This document shows, piece by piece, positions 46,056 through 57,132 of a stretch of DNA of 64,000 nt; the first letter of the stretch is position 1; each line of letters begins with the position of its first letter. The translations under genes and the position numbers were made by a program. This stretch comes from Sulfurimonas sp. HSL-3221 (GTDB lineage Bacteria; Campylobacterota; Campylobacteria; Campylobacterales; Sulfurimonadaceae), in contig NZ_CP087998.1 in assembly GCF_021044585.1 (NCBI RefSeq), positions 248,001 to 312,000 of the forward strand, written 5' to 3'. The notes beneath the pieces are model-generated. The model did not search any database and was not told the DNA's origin. It worked only from the letters and a program-made list of their open reading frames with translations.

Positions 46056-46795
46056 AAAAGATCTTAGTGACGGCAGTCCTCATGTTTGCGGCACTGCATG
46101 CGGAGAACATCTATGCAACGTTCGATGTTGAGGCGGAAAAGGCCGCCGAACTCTCGCTGACCTCCAGCGGCACCATCGAAGGGATCAATATCGACGTCGG
46201 TTCCCGGGTCAAAAAGGGGGAGATCCTGCTTTGGCTCGATAACCATGATATGAAAGAGGCGGTGGAGCTGGCCAAGGCGCAGCTGGAGCTGGCCCGTGTC
46301 GACGCCAAGTTCGCCCAGCGCAATTTCGAACGCTACGAGAAGGTCAAGAACGTCATCGACGCGGGCGAGTACGACCGCTACGCATCGGCGTATGAGACGG
46401 CGAAAAGCCGTTTGCACGAAGCGGAAGTCAACGTTCGCTACAAGCAGGCCCTGCTGGAGAAGACGATCCTGCGGGCCCCCTTTGACGGGGTCGTTTCCGA
46501 CAAGCCCGTCGAGGTGGGGGACGTCGTCAGCGGCGCCATGATCAAGGTGCTGCTGCGGCTGCAGAGCGCGAAGGCGAACACCCTTAAGCTCAAAGTCGAC
46601 CAGAAGTACTGGACGAAACTCAAAGCGGGCCAGACTTTCCGCTACCGCGTCGACGGCGATACGGCACCGCGCGAAGGGAAGGTGAGCATCGTCTACCCGA
46701 CGGCCAACAACGCCAACCGAAAGATCATCGTCGAGGTCCCGGCGAAGGGGATCGTCCCGGGGCTGTTCGGCGAGGGTGAGATCGAGGTCGACTGA
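46052..46795 (+). CDS. HlyD/RND periplasmic adaptor protein
   Basis: The 247-aa precursor has a signal peptide (about 1-17), a split biotinyl-lipoyl domain (LTSSGTIEGINIDVGSRVKKG and LRAPFDGVVSDKPVEVGDVV), a helical hairpin (about 62-125) and a short beta-barrel. It is shorter than AcrA because it has a small barrel and no membrane-proximal domain. It overlaps TolC by four bases and its stop overlaps the RND start by one base. It links the pump to TolC across the periplasm. Confidence 0.88.
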   Translation: MKKILVTAVLMFAALHAENIYATFDVEAEKAAELSLTSSGTIEGINIDVGSRVKKGEILLWLDNHDMKEAVELAKAQLELARVDAKFAQRNFERYEKVKNVIDAGEYDRYASAYETAKSRLHEAEVNVRYKQALLEKTILRAPFDGVVSDKPVEVGDVVSGAMIKVLLRLQSAKANTLKLKVDQKYWTKLKAGQTFRYRVDGDTAPREGKVSIVYPTANNANRKIIVEVPAKGIVPGLFGEGEIEVD

Positions 46796-49700
46796 TGTAC
46801 AAATTCGCCATTAACCGACCTATCACGACGCTGATGTATGTGCTGACGCTCGTCGTCTTCGGACTGATGAGTTTCAAAGCCATGCCCGCGGCGCTCTTCC
46901 CCAACGTCGACTTCCCCATCGTCACCGTGAAAACGGTCTACCCTGGGGCGGAACCGACCAGCGTCGAGTCCCAGATCACCGACAAGATCGAAGAAGCGGT
47001 CTCGGGGATCAACGGGATCGACACGATCACCTCCACCAGCAGCGACGGCGTCAGCGTCGTCATGGTGAAGTTCCTGCTCGAACGCAAGATCGACGAGGCA
47101 GCCAACGACGTGCGCGACAAGGTCTCCGCCGTCAAGCTGCCGGTGCAGGCGGAGAAACCGCTGGTAAGCAAGCTCGACATCGGTGCCGCCCCGGTCATCA
47201 ACGTCTTCCTGGCGGCCAAAGAGGCGACGCCGACGGCGCTGATGCTCTTTGCCGACGAGAAGGCCAAGCCGGCGATCCAGCGCCTCAGCGGGGTCGGGGC
47301 CATCAATATCATCGGCTACCGCGACCGCGAGATCCGCATCTACCCAGACCCCTACGCCCTGAACAAGTACGGCATTACCGTGGGCGAGCTCAATGACATC
47401 ATCGCCAAAGAGAACGTCAAGATCGGCGGCGGGAAGCTGGAGAAGGGTCCGAACGAGCTGATCATCAAGACCGAGGCCGACGCGGTAAGTATGGAAGACC
47501 TGCTCGCAATCAAGATCAAAGACGAGCTTCGCCTGGGGGATCTTGCCAGGGTCGAGGACGCCCTGGCCGATGCGAAGAGCTTCTCCTCCTATGACGGCAA
47601 GGCCGGCGTCATGCTGGAGGTCCAGAAGATCTCGGGCACCAATACCCTCGACGTGATCAAGCTGGTCAAGGAGGCCGTGCCGGGGCTGCAGAAGCTCGCG
47701 GGCGACAAGATCGAGGTGAAAACGCTCAACGACACCTCGCCCTTCATCATCCACTCCCTCGAGGACGTCGAGTTCGACCTCGTTTACGGGGCGCTGCTGG
47801 CGGCACTGATCATCTTCGTCTTCCTGCGCAACGTCACGATCACCCTCGTCGCCTTCCTGGCGATCCCGACGTCCATTATCGGCACCTTCGCCCTGATGGA
47901 CTATATGGGCTTCGACCTGAACAAGCTGACGCTGATCGGGCTGACGCTGGCGATCGGTATCCTCATCGACGACGCCATTGTCGTCATCGAGAACATCTAT
48001 AAAAAGATGGAAGCGGGGATGGGCAAGTTCGATGCGGCCGTCGAGGGGACCAAGGAGATGGCCTTCGCCATCCTCGCGATCTCCTCGATGCTGCTGGCGG
48101 TCTTTATTCCCGTCTCCATGATGAGCGGGATCGTCGGGAAGTTCTTCAACTCCTTCGCGATGACCGTCGCCTTTGCCATCGTCATCTCCTATACGATCGC
48201 GATGACCTTCATCCCATCGCTCAGTGCGCGGGTGCTGCATAAAGGCGAGAGCCGTTTTTACGACAAGACGGAGTTCATCTTCGTCTGGCTCGACCGCGCC
48301 TACGCGGCGACCCTGCGCTTTGCCCTGCGGTTCAAGGTGCTCAATATGGTCGCCGTCCTCGTCATCTTCATCGGTTCGCTCTCCCTCTTCCCGAAGATCG
48401 GGATGGACTTTGTCCCCAAGGAGGACAAGGCGGAGTTCGAGGTGAAAATCGAGGCGAAGCCGGGGATCTCCCTGGAGGAGATGCTCGTCAAATCCCGCAA
48501 GGTCGAGGCGCTGGTCAACAGCGTCGACCAGGTGGAGTATACGACGCTGGGCATCGGCTATAACAGCGCCCAGGAGATCAACAAGGCGCTGCTCTACGTC
48601 AAGCTGACGGACAAAACGACACGGAGCGAGAACCAGGAGGAGATCATCCAGGCGCTGCGCGGCAAACTCAAGGGGTTCGATCCGGATCTCTTCATCACCG
48701 CGGCGGCCATCCCGAACATCAAGGGCGCCGGGGTCTCCGTGCCGTACCAGATCGTCCTCAAGGGCGACAGCTTCGAATCCCTCACCAAGGCGTCGGACGC
48801 GCTCACGGCCTACCTGGCGCAGAAGCAGGGCTTCGTCGACATCGACACGAACCTCGAGGCGGGCAAGCCGGAGCTGCAGATCTCCATTCTGCGCGAGAAC
48901 GCCAACCGCCTCGGCGTCCGTGCCGAGGATATCGCCAACGCCCTGGCAACGGCCTTCTCCAGCGACCTGCCGATTTCCCAGTATGAGGAGAACGGCAAGC
49001 TCTACGACATCACCCTGCGTTTCGACGACGCCCACCGCGAGGACGTGGAGCAGATCAAAAAGATGGAGCTGCGGACCCCGGCGGGCGACCTCGTTTCCCT
49101 CGACGGGCTCGTCACCTTTGAGAACGGCAGCGCGATGGCGGCGGTCAACCGTTTCGACCGCGAACGCCAGGTGACGGTCTTCGCCGACCTCTTCGGCCTC
49201 GACCTCGGCGGGGCTGTCGGCTACACGATGGCCAAGATCGACGAGCTGATGCCCGAGGGCGTCAACTACCGCTTTACCGGCTTCGCCGAAGAGATGGCCA
49301 AGACCGGCAAAGCCTTCGTCACGGCAATAGGGCTGACGATCATCATGATCTATATCATCCTGGCGATCCTCTACGAGTCGCTGATCCAGCCCGTCATTAT
49401 CATGATGGCGCTGCCGCTCTCCATTACGGGGGTTTTGATCGCCCTCTTCTTGAGCGGGCAGCAGTTCAGCCTCTTCGTCATGATCGGCTTCTTCCTGCTG
49501 ATGGGAATGGTCGGCAAGAACGCTGTCTTGCTTGTCGACTTCGCCAACGTCGCCGTCGAGAAGGGGCGGGAGGTCAACGAGGCGCTGCTCGAGGCGGGCG
49601 AAAAACGTCTGCGACCGATCCTGATGACGACCTTCGCGATGGTCTTCGCGATGCTGCCGCTGGCATTCGGCAGCGGTTTCGGGAGCGAGACGAAGTCGCC

Positions 49701-49839
49701 GATGGCCATCGCCGTCATCGGCGGGCTGATCAGTTCGATGATCCTGACCCTCGTCGTCGTGCCCATCATCTACCGCCTCCTCTACCCGCTGGACCGCTGG
49801 CTGCGTTCGCACTACGAACGCCGTATCGGGGAGGCGTAA
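46795..49839 (+). CDS. RND efflux pump of the AcrB/HAE1 type
   Basis: The 1014-aa protein has the full HAE1 layout: TM1 (about 9-28), two large periplasmic loops, and two blocks of TMs (about 325-540 and 850-1000). Family segments such as FKAMPAALFPNVDFPIV, GIDTITSTSSDGVSVV, GILIDDAIVVIEN, LAIPTSIIGTFALMDYMGFDLNKLTLIGL and MVGKNAVLLVDFAN are present. The paired TM4 acidic residues (IDDAI region) indicate proton coupling. It probably exports drugs, bile-like compounds or metabolites with the adaptor and TolC upstream. Its own promoter is not seen. Confidence 0.94.
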   Translation: MYKFAINRPITTLMYVLTLVVFGLMSFKAMPAALFPNVDFPIVTVKTVYPGAEPTSVESQITDKIEEAVSGINGIDTITSTSSDGVSVVMVKFLLERKIDEAANDVRDKVSAVKLPVQAEKPLVSKLDIGAAPVINVFLAAKEATPTALMLFADEKAKPAIQRLSGVGAINIIGYRDREIRIYPDPYALNKYGITVGELNDIIAKENVKIGGGKLEKGPNELIIKTEADAVSMEDLLAIKIKDELRLGDLARVEDALADAKSFSSYDGKAGVMLEVQKISGTNTLDVIKLVKEAVPGLQKLAGDKIEVKTLNDTSPFIIHSLEDVEFDLVYGALLAALIIFVFLRNVTITLVAFLAIPTSIIGTFALMDYMGFDLNKLTLIGLTLAIGILIDDAIVVIENIYKKMEAGMGKFDAAVEGTKEMAFAILAISSMLLAVFIPVSMMSGIVGKFFNSFAMTVAFAIVISYTIAMTFIPSLSARVLHKGESRFYDKTEFIFVWLDRAYAATLRFALRFKVLNMVAVLVIFIGSLSLFPKIGMDFVPKEDKAEFEVKIEAKPGISLEEMLVKSRKVEALVNSVDQVEYTTLGIGYNSAQEINKALLYVKLTDKTTRSENQEEIIQALRGKLKGFDPDLFITAAAIPNIKGAGVSVPYQIVLKGDSFESLTKASDALTAYLAQKQGFVDIDTNLEAGKPELQISILRENANRLGVRAEDIANALATAFSSDLPISQYEENGKLYDITLRFDDAHREDVEQIKKMELRTPAGDLVSLDGLVTFENGSAMAAVNRFDRERQVTVFADLFGLDLGGAVGYTMAKIDELMPEGVNYRFTGFAEEMAKTGKAFVTAIGLTIIMIYIILAILYESLIQPVIIMMALPLSITGVLIALFLSGQQFSLFVMIGFFLLMGMVGKNAVLLVDFANVAVEKGREVNEALLEAGEKRLRPILMTTFAMVFAMLPLAFGSGFGSETKSPMAIAVIGGLISSMILTLVVVPIIYRLLYPLDRWLRSHYERRIGEA

Positions 49840-50020
49840 GCCCCTCCGTCAACCCTTTTCCCGAATGAGTCTGGTGTGTTTTTTTGTTTAATGCGCCAGA
49901 GTATGTTGTTTTTCTCAATTAATCCCTTCTGTGTCAGCGTTATCATGTGTAAAATAGGTGTGATGCAAAAAGGACGCGGTGTTTGGTGTGAGCACCCTAC
50001 CGTCCGTCAGAGGAGGAGAC

Positions 50021-50884
50021 ATGAGAATCGCAATCAGCGGCGCAGGCGGGTTTATCGGAAGTCACCTGGTACGCATGTTCGAAGCGGAAGGGTGGGACGT
50101 TATCCCGCTCCACACAAAGGACTTTTTGCTCGATGACGCTGTTTTCGTCGAGAAACTTTCCGGGGCGGACGTCATTGCCCACCTGGCCGGTGCATCGATC
50201 AACAGGCGCTGGACGGAAGTGTATAAAAAAGAGCTCTACGAGAGCCGAGTGAAAACGGCAGAGAAGCTCGTGCGCGCCATGGCGATGATGGCAGAAAAGC
50301 CCAAACTTTTCATCTGTACGTCGGCAGTAGGCATCTATGAATCGACGGGCAAATATGATGAAGATAACGCCGTCTATGCCAACGATTTTCTGGGACGGCT
50401 GGCGCAGAACTGGGAGGCGGCGGCCATGCAGGCCAAAGCCGTTGGCATCAGAACGATCATCTTCCGCTACGGCATTGTACTCGGCCATGGCGGCGGCATT
50501 CTCAAAGAGATGCTTCTGCCGTTCAGGCTCGGTCTCGGCGGGACGATCGGCGATGGGACACAGTCTTTTACATGGGTGCATATCGAGGACCTGATGCGGG
50601 GCTACCTTTTTGCTACCCGGCATCAGGATATGGAAGGGGTTTACAATCTTATGGCGCCCGTGCCGACGACCAATTACGGTCTGACCAAGGCGCTCGGCAG
50701 GGTGCTGCACCGCCCGACTTTTATGGCCGTACCCCGTTTACTCCTGAAGCTGCGTTTCGGCTCCGAAGGCGGCGAGGCGCTTGCCGGCGGTCAGTATGCC
50801 CTGCCCAAACGGCTGCTGGAGGCCGGATTTACGTTTAAATTCAAAACCGTCGATGCGGCGCTGGAGGACCTATTTGGTTCCTGA
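50021..50884 (+). CDS. NAD-dependent epimerase/dehydratase, TIGR01777 type
   Basis: The 287-aa SDR protein begins RIAISGAGGFIGSHLVRMF, the NAD(P)-binding GxxGxxG, and has the TIGR01777 (YfcH/SulA-like) segments HLAGASINRRWT, LFICTSAVGIYE and RYGIVLGHGGGILKEMLLPFRLGLGG, with a C-terminal DUF1731 region. The catalytic YxxxK of SDRs is not obvious, as is common for this subgroup. GAGGAGGAG lies directly before the ATG; the frame from 49979 is rejected. TAAAAT at 49950-49955 is a possible -10. The substrate is unknown. Confidence 0.87.
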   Translation: MRIAISGAGGFIGSHLVRMFEAEGWDVIPLHTKDFLLDDAVFVEKLSGADVIAHLAGASINRRWTEVYKKELYESRVKTAEKLVRAMAMMAEKPKLFICTSAVGIYESTGKYDEDNAVYANDFLGRLAQNWEAAAMQAKAVGIRTIIFRYGIVLGHGGGILKEMLLPFRLGLGGTIGDGTQSFTWVHIEDLMRGYLFATRHQDMEGVYNLMAPVPTTNYGLTKALGRVLHRPTFMAVPRLLLKLRFGSEGGEALAGGQYALPKRLLEAGFTFKFKTVDAALEDLFGS

Positions 50885-51094
50885 TACCCCGAGGGGGATA
50901 CGCAAGGGCACCGAGAGAGCCAAAAAACGCAGTGACGCTTTTCCCACGACTGCAGCGGCGTTTACATTGGTTTACGCCGCGTTGGCTGCCGATATACACC
51001 TTTTTTCTACAATCGTTTCCAAAGAGATATGAACGGTGCCGGAAGTTCCCTGCCGTTCCCGAGTCACCGAACAACTATCTGCAAGGAGCGTATA

Positions 51095-51583
51095 ATGAAA
51101 CCGTTGATCAAAGAGAGTGCGACCTCGTTAACGGCGCTGGTATTTATTGTCGTCGGCGTGAGCGGCATCCTGCTCTATTTCCACCTCTTCGATGTCCAGG
51201 TCAAGGCACTGCACGAGACGCTGGGATTGCTCTTCGTCGCCGCAGCGCTCCTGCACGTCTACTTTAACTGGAAGGGAATGAAACGGTACTTCCCCAAAAA
51301 GCTTTTCATGGGATCCGCTGCCGTGCTCACCGCCATCTCTATTGCATTTATCGCGTCTGCGCAGAGCGGCCCGAACCCGAAGGTGACCCTGATTGAGCGC
51401 GCCCTGAACGCACCGCTGGCCGTGTCGCTCCCGCTGCTGGAGACGGACCTGGAAGCGGCCGAAACGCTGCTGGGCGACAGGGGGATCGCCCTTGGCAGTG
51501 CGGATTCGCTCGCTGCGATCGCCCGCGTCAACAGCGTCTCACCCTTCGAACTGGTCATGATGATCACCGCGGTGAAACAGTAA
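51095..51583 (+). CDS. DUF4405-like membrane protein
   Basis: The 162-aa protein has three predicted membrane helices at the N-terminus (about 12-30, 38-58 and 70-90), with histidines H29, H38 and H51 that could bind haem as in cytochrome b561-like DUF4405 proteins. The C-terminal part (about 95-160) is a helical domain with acidic character. AAGGAG lies six bases before the ATG at 51095, so the longer frame from 51029 is not used. The gene is monocistronic, and the role is unknown. Confidence 0.7.
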   Translation: MKPLIKESATSLTALVFIVVGVSGILLYFHLFDVQVKALHETLGLLFVAAALLHVYFNWKGMKRYFPKKLFMGSAAVLTAISIAFIASAQSGPNPKVTLIERALNAPLAVSLPLLETDLEAAETLLGDRGIALGSADSLAAIARVNSVSPFELVMMITAVKQ

Positions 51584-51633
51584 TGCGGCGTCCCTGTTTA
51601 ACGGGAGTTGTCCCTAAAGGGGCAGGCTTGTTC

Positions 51634-51639
51634 TATAAT
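51634..51639 (+). promoter_or_regulatory. Promoter -10 for the TolC-MacA-MacB operon
   Basis: TATAAT at 51634-51639 lies 33 bases before the GTG start at 51673. A TTGTCC at 51608 is too far upstream to be a normal -35. Confidence 0.5.
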
Positions 51640-51672
51640 GGCAAGTGACACACTCAGAAGGATATCGGTAAA

Positions 51673-52884
51673 GTGAAAGAATGCACGTTACGTCTACGCC
51701 GGCTCTGGCCCCTGCCGTTTCTGCTCGCCGCATGCCTCGGCGCCGAAACACTGCCGCTTTCGGAACAGAAGCAGGAACTGCTGATGCTCAAGCGCGAACA
51801 GGTGATGGAACAGACCGGGACCGGCAAGACAAGCTGGGTTTCTCCGTTAATGTTGTCGCTCTCCTATACGCGCTCCAGGGATGCCGCGGGCAGTGAGGGC
51901 GGATTGGCAAGCGCCGGGGTGTCGTGGGACCAGGATGTTTTCCGCAGCGGCGGGATCTACTATACCGTCGAACAGGCGGAAGCCTCCGGCAAAGCGAACC
52001 TGCTTGCCGTCGACCTGGAGGAGGCTGCCTACCTCAAGCAGGCCTATACCCTCAAAGCGCAGGTTGAGCGGGACCGCTTTCAGTTGCAGCAGAGTGAATT
52101 GACGCTGGCCAATCGCGACATTGACCTGATGATCACCCGGGCGAAGTACAAGGCCGGCAGTGCGGACATCAGTGAGCTCAACCGTGTGACCATCGACCGC
52201 GACAGTGCACGCAGCGACGTGATCGTCGTGCGCAACACCCTGCGCAGCGAAGTATTCGAACTCCAGAAGCTGCTCGGGTCGCGCAGCGTCGACACGGTGT
52301 CGCTGCCGGCATTCCCCCTTGTCCCCCGCGACGTCTACCTGCAAAACAGCCTTGAACTGCTGCAATACACGGCCCAGAGCCGTGCGGACACGGCGGCGTG
52401 GAAGGTGACGCGTTCGGCCTACCTGCCGACGCTCTCGGTCAACGCAGGGTACGGCTATAACGACTACCGCGGCGACAGCCTCGATTATCACGGGGACCGC
52501 TACAGCTATGGCGCCGTGCTGAGCATGCCGCTCGATATCAACAGCAGGGGGACGGTCGAGGCGAGCCGACTGCAATCCTTGCAGACGCAGACGGCGCAGA
52601 TCGACCGCAAGATGGAGCTGGAGGAGGAGTACGATATGCGTGCGGCGACCATTGGCGACTATGAAGAGAAGATCGGCGTGGCCGAAGAGATGATCGCCAT
52701 GTACGACGACCTCTACACCTTTACGCAGAGCCAGGTCAAAGCGGGCTATACCTCCTCCTACGACCTCGAGTCGCTGGGCAATTCTGTGCAGATCCAGAAA
52801 CTCGAAAAGCAGATCCAGCACTACAACATCCAGATTGAGCGTATAGCGCTCTACTTTGACACCCGGACATACAAGGAGCAGTAA
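51673..52884 (+). CDS. TolC-family outer-membrane protein of the MacAB operon
   Basis: The 403-aa precursor has a signal peptide (about 8-23) and the TolC helical pairs (about 90-205 and 285-390) with beta strands (LSLSYTRSR, LSVNAGYGYNDYRG). It starts at GTG 51673; AAGGA lies 12 bases before it, so the start is only fairly sure. Its TAA overlaps the MacA-like ATG by one base. It is only distantly related to the TolC at 44823, so each pump has its own outer-membrane partner. Confidence 0.83.
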   Translation: MKECTLRLRRLWPLPFLLAACLGAETLPLSEQKQELLMLKREQVMEQTGTGKTSWVSPLMLSLSYTRSRDAAGSEGGLASAGVSWDQDVFRSGGIYYTVEQAEASGKANLLAVDLEEAAYLKQAYTLKAQVERDRFQLQQSELTLANRDIDLMITRAKYKAGSADISELNRVTIDRDSARSDVIVVRNTLRSEVFELQKLLGSRSVDTVSLPAFPLVPRDVYLQNSLELLQYTAQSRADTAAWKVTRSAYLPTLSVNAGYGYNDYRGDSLDYHGDRYSYGAVLSMPLDINSRGTVEASRLQSLQTQTAQIDRKMELEEEYDMRAATIGDYEEKIGVAEEMIAMYDDLYTFTQSQVKAGYTSSYDLESLGNSVQIQKLEKQIQHYNIQIERIALYFDTRTYKEQ

Positions 52885-54091
52885 TGGAAGCGATGGAAAA
52901 GGTCACGGCGTATAAAAGCCCCCGATGGAAATGGATCGTATTGGGCGTTGTCGTGCTGATCGCGGTGGCCGTCGGCGGTTACTTCTTCCTGCAACCGGCC
53001 AAAAACGGCCAGGCCTACCGTTTCGTGACCCAGAACGCGGAACGGGGGGAACTCAACATCACCGTTTCGGCGTCGGGGTACCTGCAGCCGCTGGAAAGCG
53101 TTGACGTCGGTACGGAGGTCTCGGGCACGATCGAGAAGGTGCTTGTCGATTACAACGACCTTGTGAAGAAGGGGGAGTTGATGGCGCAGATGGATAAGAC
53201 GAAGTACCAAAGCGCCGTCGACAAGGCAAATGCGGCGCTGATGTCGGCCAAGGCGACGCTGGAGAACGCGAATGCGGAACTCTACCGCAGCAAGGCGACG
53301 CTCAAGCGCGACGAAACGCTGCGCGAAGAGACGAAAGGGGCCCTGCCTTCGCAAAGCGATTGGGATACGGACTATGCCGACTATCTGGCGTCCAAGGCGC
53401 AGGTCGATAACGCCAAGGCGCAGGTGGAACAGGCGAAGCACAGCCTCGTCTCTTCGCAGTACGACCTGGAGCGCACGGCGATCTATTCACCCGTCGACGG
53501 CACCGTGCTCACCCGGGAGATCGACCCCGGCCAGACGGTGGCAGCCTCCTACCAGACCCCGACACTCTTCACGATCGCCAAGGACCTGCGCAAGATGGAG
53601 CTGCAGGTCAGCGTAGACGAGGCGGATATCGCCAAGGTGAAGGCGGGGGACACGGCAACGTTTACGGTCGACGCCTATCCCGACAGCGTGTTTTCGGGGA
53701 CCATCCGCATGGTGCGGGTCAATTCGGAGATCGAGGACGGGGTCGTCACCTACATCGCCGTGCTGGACGTCAACAACAGCGATCTGAAGCTGCGCCCGGG
53801 GATGAGCGCCGACGCGGATATCACCGTCCAGACCTTCCGCGATGCGCTGATCGTCCCCCGCGCCGCGCTGCTTTATCTTCCCGTCGTAACGTCCAAGGAG
53901 ACGAAACTGTTCGCGTTTCATGATGATGACGAGAGCGCCTTTGATGACAAACCGCACGTCTGGCGGCTGAACGGGCAGACCCCGGAGAAGCTCTACGTCG
54001 AGGTGCTCGGCACGAACGGCACCCAGAGCGTCATCGCCGGGGAGGTGCTCACAGCTGGGGACAGTCTCATCGTCGCCCAGGAGAAGCAGCC

Positions 54092-54095
<4 letters not shown>
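52884..54095 (+). CDS. MacA-like HlyD-family adaptor
   Basis: The 403-aa protein has one N-terminal membrane anchor (about 17-37), a lipoyl half-motif (LNITVSASGYLQPLESVDVGTEVSGTIEKVLVDYNDLVKKGELMAQMD), a long helical hairpin (about 105-190) and a beta-barrel domain (ELQVSVDEADIAKVKAGDTATFTV), with a C-terminal membrane-proximal part (about 310-400). This is the MacA layout. It overlaps its neighbours on both sides. With the MacB-type ATPase and permease it should form a tripartite ABC exporter. Confidence 0.9.
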
Positions 54096-54761
<666 letters not shown>

Positions 54762-54772
<11 letters not shown>

Positions 54773-55973
54773 CGCTTTCCTGCAGGCCATCCGTGAAATC
54801 AGGCGCAACCTGATGCGCTCCCTGCTGACGGCGATCGGGATCGTCATCGGGATCGCCTCGGTGATCGCGATGGTCAACATCGGGCAGGGGGCGAGCGAGT
54901 CGATCACCGCGAGCGTGGGCAGCCTCGGCAGTAACACCCTGCACATCATGCCCGGGCAGGAGAAGGGGCCTCCGGGGATGTCGGGAACAAGCATCCCCTT
55001 CGAAATGAAGGACGTCCGTATCCTGCAAAAGTCGATCTTTACGCTCGAAGCGGTCTCCCCGATGGCCAGCAGTACCGTGAACGTGCTCTACCGCGACCGC
55101 AGTTACCAGACCAGCGTGCGCGGCGTCGAGAACGGCTATTTTGATGTCCAGAACTGGAACCTGGCGGAGGGGGAGCGCTTCGGCGAGAGCGAGCTGCGCG
55201 CGGGGCAGAGCGTCTGTATCCTCGGGCAGACGGTGATCGACGAGCTTTTCCCCGGGGGGGAAGACCCCCTGGGGAAGAAGATCCGCCTCAAGAGCTTTTC
55301 GTGCCGGGTGATCGGGACGCTCGAGGAGAAGGGGGCGAACACCTTCGGGATGGACCAGGATGACCTGATCCTCGTCCCCATCAAGATGTTCCAGCGCCGG
55401 ATCGGCGGGAACCAGAACATCCCCTCCATCCTGGTGTCGGTCAAGGAGAACTATCCCCTCGACACCGTCAAACAGCAGATCCGCCAGGTGCTGCGCGAAA
55501 GCCGGAACATCAAACCGGGCAAAGAGGACAACTTCGCCGTCCGGAGCATGACGGCGCTGCTCGATACCCTGTCGCAGATCACCTCCATGCTGACGGTGAT
55601 GCTGGGGGCGGTGGCCGCCATCTCCCTCGTCGTCGGCGGCATCGGGATCATGAACATCATGCTCGTATCGGTGACGGAACGCACCCGCGAGATCGGTATC
55701 CGTATGGCCATCGGGGCCATGAGCCAGGATATCCTGATCCAGTTTCTGATCGAAGCGGTCGTCCTCTCGGGCCTCGGCGGCATCTTCGGCGTGCTCACAG
55801 GCATCGGGATCACCGTGGGGGTCGCGCAGGCGATGGACCTGACCCTGGTCATCAACCCGGCCGTGACGACCGTCGCCCTGCTCTTCTCCATGCTGATCGG
55901 CATCGTGTTTGGGATCATCCCGGCGCGCAAGGCGGCAAACATGAACCCGATCGACGCGCTGCGGTATGAGTAA
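54762..55973 (+). CDS. MacB-type ABC permease
   Basis: The 403-aa protein has the MacB_PCD/FtsX layout: TM1 (about 20-40), a large periplasmic domain (about 45-275) and three C-terminal TMs (about 280-395), with the FtsX hallmark VGGIGIMNIMLVSVTERTREIGIRMAIGA. The ATG at 54762 gives the normal N-terminus; the frame from 54708 lies inside the ATPase gene. Export of peptides, siderophores or macrolide-like compounds is possible, but the substrate cannot be read from sequence. Confidence 0.92.
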
Positions 55974-56145
55974 ATAACCTGCACCGGCGCGGCCGGCTGC
56001 CGGACATCCGCCCGTTTTTTAACCGCACATCTCCGTTTTCTTCCCTTCTGCCATCCCCCATCCGAATGCCGGGGAGCGTTTGCAGCCCTCTAGATTAAGC
56101 ATGACTTGGCATAATATAAAACATATACTGTTATCGGAGACTACA

Positions 56146-57129
56146 ATGAAGTATAGGTATTTACTTGTTCCGGTCGCCGCAGCCCTCTGTATCACGGGGT
56201 GTGCGACTATGGAGAAGCAGGAAGTGCATGAAACGCCGACGGCGGCCCCCGCCGTCAGCAAAACGGTGCAGGCCGCCAAGGCGCTCAAAGAGGAGCCTTC
56301 GGGTCTGAAGCGCAAAGTCGCCATCGGCCGCTTTACCAACGAGACCCGCTACGGCCAGAGTTTCTTTATCGACGAGAACAGCGATCGGATCGGGAAGCAG
56401 GCGATGGATATCCTCTCCTCAAAGCTTTTCGAGACGGGCAAGTTCATCATGCTTGAGCGTGCGGACCTCGAGAAGATCCAGAAAGAGCTGGCGATGGGCG
56501 ATGCGCCCGCGCTGAAAAACAGCGCGGACTACCTCATTCTCGGTTCCATTACGGAGTTCGGCCGCAACGAGGTAAGCGACGTCGGCTGGTTTAGCCGCGT
56601 TAAGAAACAGGAGGCCTTCGCGAAGGTCCATATCCGCATCGTCGACGTCAGTACGGGGCAGATCATCTACTCCGAAGAGGGGAAAGGCACGGCGTACAGC
56701 GAAGCCGGTACAGTCATGGGCGTCGGGGACAAGAGCGCGTATGACTCCCAGCTCAACGACAAGGCGATCGACGCGGCGATCTCGGACCTCGCATCGAACG
56801 TCATCGAGAACATGATGGACAAACCGTGGCGCGGCTACCTGCTGGGCTACGAGCAGGGGATGCTGATCACCTCCGGCGGCAAGAGCCAGAACATCAAGGT
56901 GGGGGACAAGTTTGACGTCATGGCGTCGGGCAAGAAGGTCAAGAACCCTCAGACCAACAGTATCATCACGCTCCCGGGCAAAAAGCTGGCAACGATCGAG
57001 ATCGTCTCGACGGCGGGTGACACCCCGGAGAACGAAGTCTCCTTCGCGTCGATCACGAGCGGAGACCTTGGCGCGCGCCTGAAAACGAAAAATTTCTCGG
57101 ACCTGTATATCCAGGTCCACAAGGATTAA
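56146..57129 (+). CDS. CsgG-family lipoprotein
   Basis: The 327-aa lipoprotein (lipobox CITGC, cysteine near 19) has the CsgG/HfaB-type domain: RKVAIGRFTNETRYGQ, a FETGKFIMLERADLEKI segment and VKVHIRIVDVSTGQIIYSEEGKG. CsgG forms an outer-membrane secretion pore for curli in E. coli, but many CsgG-like proteins have other partners. GGAG precedes the ATG at 56146. It heads a four-lipoprotein operon with PEGA-like, DUF4810 and DUF799 genes. No curli genes are present. Confidence 0.85.
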   Translation: MKYRYLLVPVAAALCITGCATMEKQEVHETPTAAPAVSKTVQAAKALKEEPSGLKRKVAIGRFTNETRYGQSFFIDENSDRIGKQAMDILSSKLFETGKFIMLERADLEKIQKELAMGDAPALKNSADYLILGSITEFGRNEVSDVGWFSRVKKQEAFAKVHIRIVDVSTGQIIYSEEGKGTAYSEAGTVMGVGDKSAYDSQLNDKAIDAAISDLASNVIENMMDKPWRGYLLGYEQGMLITSGGKSQNIKVGDKFDVMASGKKVKNPQTNSIITLPGKKLATIEIVSTAGDTPENEVSFASITSGDLGARLKTKNFSDLYIQVHKD

Positions 57130-57132
57130 AGC

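Noticed and set aside
46693-49812. A 1039-codon open frame on the minus strand across the RND pump gene
   Set aside because: It is exactly antisense to a clear AcrB-type gene, is full of low-complexity acidic and basic runs, and has no family features. High GC produces such long shadows.
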